64,000 nt of DNA from SHZL01 sp963815185 (GTDB lineage: Bacteria; Pseudomonadota; Gammaproteobacteria; Xanthomonadales; SZUA-36), in contig CAWFGC010000011.1 of the NCBI GenBank assembly GCA_963815185.1, forward strand, positions 467,175-531,174, in the 5' to 3' direction. Within the stretch, counting starts at the first letter, position 1, and every line of letters begins with the position of its first letter. Below are positions 55,847 through 64,000 of the stretch, piece by piece. The translations under genes were made by a program, and so were the position numbers. The notes beneath the pieces were generated by a model. It was not told the origin of the DNA and ran no database searches. It saw only the letters and a list, made by a program, of their open reading frames with translations.

Positions 55847-57814
55847 ATGAAGTCATTTGCCAGGTCTGCCGCTGTTTCAGCGGCCCTCGTTGGAGGGCTG
55901 ATGTCATTAGATGCAAGTGCGGTGAATATATCAACTGATCAAATTGGTGAGGTTGCAATCGTGCCTTACTATAATGCTCGGGACGATTTTCAAACGTTCT
56001 TTTCCATGATTAACACGCGCGACGTACCTATGGTTGTTAAGGTGCGTGTTCACGAAGGTCGCAACAGTCGTGACGTACTCGACTTTGACGTTGCGCTCTC
56101 CTCTTTCGACGTGTTCTCGGGTGTACTACGTAAAGCCACCGTCAAAGGTGTAGTTACACCCGTAATCGAAGTCAAAGATCAGGCTGACGCGGAAGGTCGT
56201 AGGACTTGCACGATTCCGTCGATAGTCGGCACCCCCGACCAGAAAACACCTCTGAGTCCGCTGGCCTTCGGTCCTCCGGGTACCCCTGACGATGACGGCG
56301 GCCCAATCGGTGCTACCCCGGGGGTACTTGACATCGGCCTGAATGCCGACGCTGCGCTTCGTATGTCAGAAGGCTATATTGAGTTTATCGTCATGGGCTA
56401 TGCCGAGGGTGACGACGAAGGCGTCGGCGGGGGTAGCCTGGCCGACGTGGGCAGCGCCATCGAAAGCCATAACTGCGCACTGCTTGATACTGCTTTCGTT
56501 GTGCATGATCAGATAGGACCGGTTGATAATCGAATCGTCCTTACGGCCCAGCAGTTCGGTGAGCCAATCAATGCGCTGAAGGTGAATGCCTCGCTGTTCA
56601 ACGTTACACAGGGCTTCGAAACTAACATCCCTGTGCTCACGCTCGCCAACTTTTACAACCCTGCGGGCGTAACACCCCAAGGATCAACGGTTAACACCCC
56701 GACGGGCGAGATGGGTCAAGTACCGCCGACCATTGGACCGGCCCAAAATGTAAATTGCACAGTTGATCGGGGCTTTGAGCGTCGTGATAACAACGTCAAC
56801 TGGTTTCCGAACGGTAATAATGGCAGCTGCATGAACCTGATTACCGCGCAGGTCGTACCGGACTTTCTTGAGCCCACGCTCAACGATGCCTATCCGCAGG
56901 TCGCGAACTATTGGGACGACAGCCGCAACTTCCCGGCCTACGCAGTCCCATTGGGCTTAATTCTTTGTCCAGCCGGTTTTGGCGCCAATCCTGACTGCGG
57001 CGCTTCTGAACACGTACGTGGCGTAGATGCCGTCAGCCTGCTTATACAGCGCGCTGCCGTCTTCAATGAGTGGACCAACAACGTGGCACTCAGTACCACC
57101 TCCAGTGACTGGATCGTGACCCTGCCCACCAAGGGCTTCTACGTGGATGGTGGCTACGGTAATGGCGATAATGGTCCGGGCATGCAGTCCGCGGTCGTAC
57201 CCGGTGGTATCGGTAATTTGTACGTTCCCTTTGGCGGGGGTAGCAAACAAGACGGCGGTCGTGATGAAACGATACTTTCAGCGTTTGGCCTGCCTGTTGC
57301 TGCTTCGATGCCGTACCACCCGTTCAGCCATAATTTCGGCCAGCAGTATCCGGATGGCACCGATCACGACGGTCGTTATTTCGCCAATTCTTGTAACCGG
57401 GTTGGCGTAACGGTGTACGACCGCGCCGAGCAATTCGCAGGTACGCCACCCGACGGTGGTGTTATCGTATCGCCGGCTCCGCCGCCTGTGATCGCCACCC
57501 TGAACCTTTGTTACGAGACCAACGTGATCAGTTTCGACGGCATCACCGCCCTGGACTCGCAGTATCCGCTGCTTAACACGGATGGATCAGATACGTGGGT
57601 AGACACCTCAGGTCTGCAAGGTCTGTATGACGGCGCGCTTGAAGACAACGATGCTGGCTGGTTGTCCCTGCGGCTGGATAGGGATGACGGTGCATTTATT
57701 AATGCTTGGCAAGCAGATGGTCCGTATGGAGGTCATGCGCGGCGCTACAAGAGGTCTGCCAGTGACCGGCTTCCTGTTGCGCCAGCGTACGTTCGATGTT
57801 ATCTCGAACAATAA
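55847..57814 (+). CDS. exported protein of a conserved uncharacterised family, array copy 1 (3' frameshift)
   Basis: The signal peptide MKSFARSAAVSAALVGGLMSLDASA is followed by GEVAIVPYYNARDDFQTFFSMINT and KVRVHEGRNSRDVLDFDVALSSFDVFSGVL. This pattern (VPYY-T/NARD..., EGRNSR-x-VLDF) is seen in a family of secreted gammaproteobacterial proteins of unknown function. Eight or more cysteines, Asp/Gly-rich loops (DDDGGPIG, NGDNGPG) and beta strands suggest a calcium-stabilised surface protein. The readable frame stops after 655 residues, but one extra base near 57735 separates it from the C-terminus kept by copy 3 (TRGLPVTGFLLRQRTFDVISNNN to a TAA at 57917). AAGGAG lies 9 bases before the ATG. Confidence 0.88.
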   Translation: MKSFARSAAVSAALVGGLMSLDASAVNISTDQIGEVAIVPYYNARDDFQTFFSMINTRDVPMVVKVRVHEGRNSRDVLDFDVALSSFDVFSGVLRKATVKGVVTPVIEVKDQADAEGRRTCTIPSIVGTPDQKTPLSPLAFGPPGTPDDDGGPIGATPGVLDIGLNADAALRMSEGYIEFIVMGYAEGDDEGVGGGSLADVGSAIESHNCALLDTAFVVHDQIGPVDNRIVLTAQQFGEPINALKVNASLFNVTQGFETNIPVLTLANFYNPAGVTPQGSTVNTPTGEMGQVPPTIGPAQNVNCTVDRGFERRDNNVNWFPNGNNGSCMNLITAQVVPDFLEPTLNDAYPQVANYWDDSRNFPAYAVPLGLILCPAGFGANPDCGASEHVRGVDAVSLLIQRAAVFNEWTNNVALSTTSSDWIVTLPTKGFYVDGGYGNGDNGPGMQSAVVPGGIGNLYVPFGGGSKQDGGRDETILSAFGLPVAASMPYHPFSHNFGQQYPDGTDHDGRYFANSCNRVGVTVYDRAEQFAGTPPDGGVIVSPAPPPVIATLNLCYETNVISFDGITALDSQYPLLNTDGSDTWVDTSGLQGLYDGALEDNDAGWLSLRLDRDDGAFINAWQADGPYGGHARRYKRSASDRLPVAPAYVRCYLEQ

Positions 57815-57937
57815 TGCAACTTCGTTCGAGCACAGCTACCAGCGTTTTTATGATGACGAAGTACCGTTGTGCTACGACGAGCAAACCGGGGAAGAAGAAT
57901 TCCCCTGCCCCAATTAATGGATAAGTAGCAACGATTA

Positions 57938-58005
57938 CCAGCCCCTGCTCGCGCAGGGGCTGGCTTTATAAGTACTGGCGGAATCCGTTCCGCCAGTATT
58001 TTTTT
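57938..58005 (+). terminator. double-hairpin terminator, copy 1
   Basis: CCAGCCCCTGC/GCAGGGGCTGG with a 4-base loop is followed by TACTGGCGGAA/TTCCGCCAGTA (57973-57998) and seven T. The second hairpin is a textbook intrinsic terminator between the exported-protein gene and the prolyl-isomerase gene, so the latter should be expressed at a lower level or from readthrough. Confidence 0.9.
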
Positions 58006-58038
58006 GATTTCTATCCAATATTTGAGGATGTCCTGTTA

Positions 58039-59004
58039 ATGATTGCCCTTGCCAGATTTGTTTCGGGATTACTGCTTTTAAGCCTGCCGGCCGGGCTGTT
58101 GGCACAAGCACAGGCGACAGACACCGTGCCGGACACGGCGGTCATCAGCCAATCTACTGACCTTAGCCTGACGGCGGAGGACTATCGATTATTATTTGCC
58201 GGGCCACCGCTGGCGGAACTGGAGCGCATGACGCAAAGTGATCACAATTTGCGCGAAACGGCGCTGGACTTCCACTCCAGCGTGGTCCTGGCCCGCGAGG
58301 CAGAAGCGCAAGGCCTGGCGGACGACCCACAGGTCAAGGCCAGGCTTGAGCGCGCCCGGCGCGCAGTACTTGTAGACGCCATGGTGGCTCGCACCCGGGC
58401 TCGGGCCGCTGCGCAGGTTCCCGAAGATCTGCTGCCGTTGGCGCATGAACGCTATTTGTCCGATCGCCAGGCTTTCTACATTCCGGAACAACGTTTGATC
58501 GCGCATATTCTTTTAACCGACACCACCGACTGTGCTTGCAAGGCGCAAGTGCCCGCGCTGGAACGGGCGCAGGAGTTGCGTCTCACCCTGGTGGACGGCG
58601 CTGATTTCGCGCAAGCAGCCCGGGAATATTCGGCCGACCCGGGAACTGCAGGCCGTGGCGGGGAATTTGGCGAGTGGATCACAAGGGATGGCAAGCTGTA
58701 CAAGTCGTTTGAAGACGCGGCCTTTGCCCTGGATACACCCGGCGCAATCAGTGAACCGGTTGTTACCCCATACGGCGTCCATCTGATAAAATTGCTGGAC
58801 GTACAAGAAGCCCGGATTCCGGAGTTTGACGAGGTCAGTGACCGGATTATAGCCAGACTCAAGGCCGAAATTGTGGGCTCCAGCGTGCAGCAGTTGCAGA
58901 GCCAGGCCTATCCGGATCCCAATACCATTGACCTGGAAACATTGCGTAAAGTGGCCGCACAAAGCCTGCAAGACAGAGGCGTGCAGGTGCAGACCGAGCG
59001 CTGA
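58039..59004 (+). CDS. periplasmic parvulin-type peptidyl-prolyl isomerase
   Basis: The 321-residue protein has a signal peptide (MIALARFVSGLLLLSLPAGLLAQA). An N-terminal helical chaperone-like part (LTAEDYRLLFAGPPLAELERM, ALDFHSSVVLAREAEAQGLADDPQV) and a parvulin domain follow (about 150-255: QRLIAHILL, FAQAAREYSADPGTAGRGGEFGEW, FEDAAFALDTPGAISEPVVTPYGVHLIKLLDV). It resembles SurA/PrsA-like foldases. Its position inside every unit of the array suggests that it folds the neighbouring exported protein. GAGGATGTCCTGTTA precedes the ATG, and the terminator of copy 1 lies 34 bases upstream. Confidence 0.9.
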   Translation: MIALARFVSGLLLLSLPAGLLAQAQATDTVPDTAVISQSTDLSLTAEDYRLLFAGPPLAELERMTQSDHNLRETALDFHSSVVLAREAEAQGLADDPQVKARLERARRAVLVDAMVARTRARAAAQVPEDLLPLAHERYLSDRQAFYIPEQRLIAHILLTDTTDCACKAQVPALERAQELRLTLVDGADFAQAAREYSADPGTAGRGGEFGEWITRDGKLYKSFEDAAFALDTPGAISEPVVTPYGVHLIKLLDVQEARIPEFDEVSDRIIARLKAEIVGSSVQQLQSQAYPDPNTIDLETLRKVAAQSLQDRGVQVQTER

Positions 59005-59171
59005 CGTGCCATAATCGACACAGGAACAGGTTCGTGAACGTGTACAGGCACGCTGGGACGCCATCATTGCAATGGTGGATTATGACATCGCAGTTACAGG
59101 TGCAGCGTGGGGCTAAAAAATCAAATACCCAATGTTGATGATACGGATATTTATCAAGGAGGTAATGTGCC

Positions 59172-61142
59172 ATGAAGTCATTTGCCAGGTCTGCCGCGGT
59201 CTCAGCGGCCCTCGTTGGAGGGCTGATGTCATTAGATGCAAGTGCGGTGAATATATCAACTGATCAAATTGGTGAGGTTGCAATCGTGCCTTACTATAAT
59301 GCTCGGGACGATTTTCAAACGTTCTTTTCCATGATTAACACGCGCGACGTACCCATGGTTGTTAAAGTGCGTGTTCACGAAGGTCGCAACAGTCGTGACG
59401 TACTCGACTTTGACGTTGCGCTCTCCTCTTTCGACGTGTTCTCGGGTGTACTACGTAAAGCCACTAATAAATGGTGTAAATACGCCCGCGATCACAAGTC
59501 AAAGATCAGGCTGACGACGGAAGGTCGTAGGACTTGCACGATTCCGTCGATAGTCGGCACCCCCGATCATGAAACACCTCTGAGTCCGCTGGCCTTCGGT
59601 CCTCCGGGTACCAATGACGATGACGGCGGCCCAATCGGTGCTACCCCGGGGGTACTTGACATCGGCCTGAATGCCGACGCTGCGCTTCGTATGTCAGAAG
59701 GCTATATTGAGTTTATCGTCATGGGCTATGCCGAGGGTGACGACGAAGGCGTCGGCGGGGGTAGCCTGGCCGACGTGGGCAGCGCCATCGAAAGCCATAA
59801 CTGCGCACTGCTTGATGCTGCTTTCGTTGTGCATGATCAGATAGGACCGATTGATAATCGAATCGTCCTTACGGCCCGGCAGTTCGGTGAGCCAATCAAT
59901 GCGCTGAAGGTGAATGCCTCGCTGTTCAACGTTACACAGGGCTTCGAAACTAACATCCCTGTGCTCACGCTCGCCAACTTTTACAACCCTGCGGGCGTAA
60001 CACCCCAAGGATCAACGGTTAACACCCCGACGGGCGCGATGGGTCAAGTACCGCCGACCATTGAACCGGGCGATAATTCGAATTGCACAGTTGATCGGGG
60101 CTTTGAGCGTCGTGATAACACCTTCAACTGGTTTCCGAACGGTAATAATGGTAGCTGCATGAACCTGATTACCGCGCAGGTCGTACCGGACTTTCTTGAG
60201 CCCACGCTCAACGATGCCTATCCGCAGGTCGCGAACTATTGGGACGACAGCCGCAACTTCCCGGCCTACGCAGTCCCATTGGCCACAATTCTTTGTCCAG
60301 CCGGTTTTGGCGCCAATCCTGACTGCGGCGCTTCTGAACACGTACGTGGCGTAGATGCCGTCAGCCTGCTTATACAGCGCGCTGCCGTCTTCAATGAGTG
60401 GACCAACAACGTGGCACTCAGTACCACCTCCAGTGACTGGATCGTGACCCTGCCCACCAAGGGCTTCTACGTGGATGGTGGCTACGGTAATGGCGATAAT
60501 GGTCCGGGCATGCAGTCCGCGGTCGTACCCGGTGGTATCGGTAATTTGTACGTTCCCTTTGGCGGGGGTAGCAAACAAGACGGCGGTCGTGATGAAACGA
60601 TACTTTCAGCGAATGGCCTGCCTGTTGCTGCTTCGATGCCGTACCACCCGTTCAGCCATAATTTCGGCCAGCAGTATCCGGATGGCACCGATCACGACGG
60701 TCGTTATTTCGCCAATTCTTGTAACCGGGTTGGCGTAACGGTGTACGACCGCGCCGAGCAATTCGCAGGTACGCCACCCGACGGTGGTGTTATCGTATCG
60801 CCGGCTCCGCCGCCTGTGATCGCCACCCTGAACCTTTGTTACGAGACCAACGTGATCAGTTTCGACGGCATCACCGCCCTGGACTCGCAGTATCCGCTGC
60901 TTAACACGGATGGATCAGATACGTGGGTAGACACCTCAGGTCTGCAAGGTCTGTATGACGGCGCGCTTGAAGACAACGATGCTGGCTGGTTGTCCCTGCG
61001 GCTGGATAGGGATGACGGTGCATTTATTAATGCTTGGCAAGCAGATGGTCCGTATCAACGGTATGAGGGGCGTTACAAGAGGTCTGCCAGTGACCGGCTT
61101 CCTGTTCCGCCAGCGTACGTTCGGTGTTATCTCGAACAATAA
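59172..61142 (+). CDS. exported protein, array copy 2 (compensated and terminal frameshifts)
   Basis: Nearly identical to copy 1 for 656 residues, with the same signal peptide. Between about 59463 and 59520 three single extra bases relative to the expected sequence shift the frame and restore it. They replace a segment like INGVNTPAITVKDQADAEG by NKWCKYARDHKSKIRLTTEG. Near 61054-61070 one further extra base diverts the frame to an early TAA; the conserved tail (TRGLPVTGFLFRQRTFGVISNNN ... GYGLCPL) continues in the next frame to 61251. Otherwise only scattered substitutions occur, mostly clustered. AAGGAGG precedes the ATG by 8 bases. Confidence 0.87.
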   Translation: MKSFARSAAVSAALVGGLMSLDASAVNISTDQIGEVAIVPYYNARDDFQTFFSMINTRDVPMVVKVRVHEGRNSRDVLDFDVALSSFDVFSGVLRKATNKWCKYARDHKSKIRLTTEGRRTCTIPSIVGTPDHETPLSPLAFGPPGTNDDDGGPIGATPGVLDIGLNADAALRMSEGYIEFIVMGYAEGDDEGVGGGSLADVGSAIESHNCALLDAAFVVHDQIGPIDNRIVLTARQFGEPINALKVNASLFNVTQGFETNIPVLTLANFYNPAGVTPQGSTVNTPTGAMGQVPPTIEPGDNSNCTVDRGFERRDNTFNWFPNGNNGSCMNLITAQVVPDFLEPTLNDAYPQVANYWDDSRNFPAYAVPLATILCPAGFGANPDCGASEHVRGVDAVSLLIQRAAVFNEWTNNVALSTTSSDWIVTLPTKGFYVDGGYGNGDNGPGMQSAVVPGGIGNLYVPFGGGSKQDGGRDETILSANGLPVAASMPYHPFSHNFGQQYPDGTDHDGRYFANSCNRVGVTVYDRAEQFAGTPPDGGVIVSPAPPPVIATLNLCYETNVISFDGITALDSQYPLLNTDGSDTWVDTSGLQGLYDGALEDNDAGWLSLRLDRDDGAFINAWQADGPYQRYEGRYKRSASDRLPVPPAYVRCYLEQ

Positions 61143-61271
61143 TGCAACTTCGTTCGAGCACAGCTACCAGCGTTTTTATGATGACGAAGTACGAATATGC
61201 TACGACCTGGAAACCGGGGAAGAATTAGGCTATGGCCTCTGCCCCCTTTAATGGATAAGTAGCAACGATTA

Positions 61272-61339
61272 CCAGCCCCTGCTCGCGCAGGGGCTGGCTT
61301 TATAAGTACTGGCGGAATCCGTTCCGCCAGTATTTTTTT
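61272..61339 (+). terminator. double-hairpin terminator, copy 2
   Basis: Same sequence as after copy 1, with the terminal hairpin TACTGGCGGAA/TTCCGCCAGTA and seven T at 61307-61339. Confidence 0.9.
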
Positions 61340-61372
61340 GATTTCTATCCAATATTTGAGGATGTCCTGTTA

Positions 61373-61499
61373 ATGATTGCCCTTGCCAGATTTGTTTCGG
61401 GATTACTGCTTTTAAGCCTGGCGGACGAACCCCAGATCGCGTAAAGTGGCCGCACAAAGCCTGCAAGACAGAGGCGTGCAGGTGCAGGCCGAACGCTGA
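61373..61499 (+). pseudogene. prolyl-isomerase gene remnant, doubly deleted
   Basis: The first 16 codons of the parvulin gene are joined to GCGGACGAACCCC from its middle and then to its last 15 codons in a shifted frame. What remains translatable is a 23-residue peptide ending at a TAA at 61444. All of the chaperone and parvulin domains are lost. Confidence 0.88.
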
Positions 61500-61662
61500 T
61501 GCGTCATAATCGACACAGGAACAGGTTCGTGAACGTGTACAGGCACGCTGGGACGCCATCATTGCAATGGATTATGACATCGCAGTTACAGGTGCAGCGT
61601 GGGGCTAAAAAATCAAATACCCAATGTTGATGATACGGATATTTATCAAGGAGTGATGTGCC

Positions 61663-63739
61663 ATGAAGTCATTTGCCAGGTCTGCCGCGGTCTCAGCGGC
61701 CCTCGTTGGAGGGCTGATGTCATTAGATGCAAGTGCGGTGAATATATCAACTGATCAAATTGGTGAGGTTGCAATCGTGCCTTACTATAATGCTCGGGAC
61801 GATTTTCAAACGTTCTTTTCCATGATTAACACGCGCGACGTACCCATGGTTGTTAAAGTGCGTGTTCACGAAGGTCGCAACAGTCGTGACGTACTCGACT
61901 TTGACGTTGCGCTCTCCTCTTTCGACGTGTTCTCGGGTGTACTACGTAAAGCCACTGATAAATGGTGTAAATACGCCCGCGATCACAGTCAAAGATCAGG
62001 CTGACGCGGAAGGTCGTAGGACTTGCACGATTCCGTCGATAGTCGGCACCCCCGAGCATGAAACACCTCTGAGTCCGCTGGCCTTCGGTCCTCCGGGTAC
62101 CAATGACGATGACGGCGGCCCAATCGGTGCTACCCCGGGGGTACTTGACATCGGCCTGAATGCCGACGCTGCGCTTCGTATGTCAGAAGGCTATATTGAG
62201 TTTATCGTCATGGGCTATGCCGAGGGTGACGACGAAGGCGTCGGCGGGGGTAGCCTGGACGACGTGGGCAGCGCCATCGAAAGCCATAACTGCGCACGTG
62301 CTTGATGCTGCTTTCGTTGTGCATGATCAGGTGGGACCGATTGATGATCGAATCGTCCTTACGGCCCAGCAGTTCGGTGAGCCAATCAATGCGCTGAAGG
62401 TGAATGCCTCGCTGTTCAACGTTACACAGGGCTTCGAAACTAACATCCCTGTGCTCACGCTCGCCAACTTTTACAACCCTGCGGGCGTAACACCCCAAGG
62501 ATCAACGGTTAACACCCCGACGGGCGAGATGGGTCAAGTACCGCCGACCATTGAACCGGGCCGATAATGTCGGGTTGCACAGTTGATCGGGGCTTTGAGC
62601 GTCGTGATAACACCGTCAACTGGTTTCCGAACGGTAATAATGGTAGCTGCATGAACCTGATTACCGCGCAGGTCGTACCGGACTTTCTTGAGCCCACGCT
62701 CAACGATGCCTATCCGCAGGTCGCGAACTATTGGGACGACAGCCGCAACTTCCCGGCCTACGCAGTCCCATTGGCCACAATTCTTTGTCCAGCCGGTTTT
62801 GGCGCCAATCCTGACTGCGGCGCTTCTGAACACGTACGTGGCGTAGATGCCGTCAGCCTGCTTATACAGCGTGCTGCCGTCTTCAATGAGTGGACCAACA
62901 ACGTGGGACTCAGTACCACCTCCAGTGACTGGATCGTGACCCTGCCCACCAAGGGCTTCTACGTGGATGGTGGCTACGGTAATGGCGATAATGGTCCGGG
63001 CCTGCAGTCCGCGGTCGTACCCGGTGGTATCGGTAATTTGTACGTTCCCTTTGGCGGGGGTAGCAAACAAGACGGCGGTCGTGATGAAACGATACTTTCA
63101 AGCGAATGGCCGTTTGCGTTGCCTGCTTCGATGCCGTACCACCCGTTCAGCCATAATTTCGGCCAGCAGTATCCGGATGGCACCGATCACGACGGTCGTT
63201 ATTTCGCCAATTCTTGTAACCGGGTTGGCGTAACGGTGTACGACCGCGCCGAGCAATCCGCAGGTACGCCACCCGGCGGTGGTGTTATCGTATCGCCGGC
63301 TCCGCCGCCTGTGATCGCCACCCTGAACCTTTGTTACGAGACCAACGTGATCAGTTTCGACGGCATCACCGCCCTGGACTCGCAGTATCCGCTGCTTAAC
63401 ACGGACGGATCAGATACGTGGGTAGATACCTCAGGTCTGCAAGGTCTGTATGACGGCGCGATTGAAGACAACGATGCTGGCTGGTTGTCCCTGCGGCTGG
63501 ATACGGATGACGGTGCATTTATTAATGCTTGGCAAGCAGCTGGTCCGTATCAAGGTCTGCGCGGCTCTACAAGAGGTCTGCCAGTGACCGGCTTCCTGTT
63601 CCGCCAGCGTACGTTCGGTGTTATCTCGAACAATAATGCAACCTCGTTCGAGCACAGCTACCAGCGTTTTTATGATCGCGAAGTACCGGTGTGCTACGAC
63701 GAGCAAACCGGGGAAGAAGAATTCCCCTGCGCTTTCTAA
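61663..63739 (+). pseudogene. exported protein, array copy 3, three frameshifts
   Basis: The copy begins and ends like copies 1 and 2, but its frame breaks near 61956 (+1), 62298 (+1) and 62561-62570 (+2). It splits into frames ending at 62004, 62305 and 62567, and a last open part to 63739. In the last part a patch at about 63101-63122 is 3 bases longer than in the other copies (SSEWPFALPAS instead of SANGLPVAAS). The C-terminus (TRGLPVTGFLFRQRTFGVISNNN ... EEEFPCAF) is in frame here, which shows what the natural end looks like. All length differences are gains of bases. Confidence 0.87.
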
Positions 63740-63759
63740 TGGATAAGTAGCAACGATTA

Positions 63760-63826
63760 CCAGCCCCTGCTCGCGCAGGGGCTGGCTTTACAAGTACTGG
63801 CGGAATCCGTTCCGCCAGTTTTTTTT
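63760..63826 (+). terminator. double-hairpin terminator, copy 3
   Basis: Same as after copies 1 and 2, except that the last A of the stem is missing, so the T-tract joins the stem directly. Confidence 0.88.
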
Positions 63827-63859
63827 GATTTCTATCCAATATTTGAGGATGTCCTGTTA

Positions 63860-64000
63860 ATGATTGCCCTTGCCAGATTTGTTTCGGGATTACTGCTTTT
63901 AAGCCTGCCGGCCGGGCTGTTGGCACAGGCAAAAGGCCTGGCGGACGAACCCCAGATCGCGTAAAGTGGCCGCACAAAGCCTGCAAGACAGAGGCGTGCA
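63860..64000 (+). pseudogene. prolyl-isomerase gene remnant, singly deleted pattern, cut by window end
   Basis: Signal-peptide codons (to LLAQAK) are joined to GLADEPQ from the middle of the gene and then to the out-of-frame 3' end, giving a 34-residue peptide ending at a TAA at 63964. Compared with the remnant after copy 2 it keeps 33 more bases. The two therefore represent successive deletion states. Confidence 0.86.

Larger units (their letters stand above)
55765..64000 (+). repeat. tandem array of surface-protein + prolyl-isomerase units
   Basis: Units begin with the same GCAGTTACAGGTGCAGCG sequence at 55765, 59090 and 61582. Each contains a leader, the large exported-protein gene, a double-hairpin terminator and a parvulin gene or its remnant. 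Unit 1 is 3325 bases with an intact parvulin gene; unit 2 is 2492 bases with a deleted one; unit 3 continues past the window end. Between units almost all bases are identical outside a few short variable patches. Confidence 0.93.

Noticed and set aside
57720..57820. Programmed ribosomal frameshift joining the two frames of array copies 1 and 2
   Set aside because: No slippery heptamer or stimulatory structure is visible, copy 3 reads through without a shift, and the extra base sits in a variable patch.

Overview
The window looks like a chromosomal segment of a gammaproteobacterium of uncertain order. The evidence is the queA-tgt-yajC-secD-secF order, the divergent suhB/trmJ pair, the glutathione-dependent formaldehyde pathway and the REP-type palindromes. 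Most of it is GC-rich. The stretch from about 39.5 to 53 kb is visibly more AT-rich and uses more A/T-ending codons, which suggests later acquisition.

Layout. 0-11.7 kb is a housekeeping block: kynureninase, queuosine tRNA modification (queA, tgt), the Sec accessory complex (yajC, secD, secF), a sulfotransferase, a histone H1-like Lys/Ala-repeat protein, suhB, trmJ, a flavin-binding protein and an alkyltransferase-like (ATL) protein. 11.7-20.4 kb is a long minus-strand run. It holds S-formylglutathione hydrolase, class III alcohol dehydrogenase, a free-standing encapsulated-ferritin-like protein, an mscS gene with two frameshifts, a short-chain dehydrogenase, the carboxyltransferase subunit of methylcrotonyl-CoA carboxylase, a thiolase and isovaleryl-CoA dehydrogenase (leucine/acyl-CoA catabolism). 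20.6-25.7 kb has a two-component-system remnant, a glutathione transferase, an M16 peptidase lipoprotein and a quinone-oxidoreductase-like protein. egtB (25.7-27.0 kb) and egtD (36.4-37.4 kb), both for ergothioneine synthesis, are separated by a repeat-rich accessory stretch. That stretch holds a badly frameshifted icmF (fused isobutyryl-CoA mutase), a REPIN, MITE-like palindromes and a three-gene secreted-protein cluster. A DUF1326/DUF2182 pair follows egtD.

39.0-55.1 kb begins with an IS30-type transposase remnant and continues as a surface-glycan locus: sulfotransferases, several family-2 glycosyltransferases (one giant three-domain enzyme), an ABC-2 exporter (Wzm/Wzt-like) and two methyltransferases. 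Together these could build, sulfate, methylate and export a polysaccharide or surface glycan.

55.8 kb to the right edge is a tandem array. A secreted protein of about 690 residues, of a conserved but uncharacterised family, occurs three times almost identically. Each copy has the same leader and double-hairpin terminator and is followed by a periplasmic parvulin-type prolyl isomerase gene, intact after copy 1 and reduced to nested deletion derivatives after copies 2 and 3. The array runs off the window. Nearly every coding disruption in the window (mscS, icmF, array copies) is an insertion. This raises the question of assembly error versus true decay, and it is reported as a finding.
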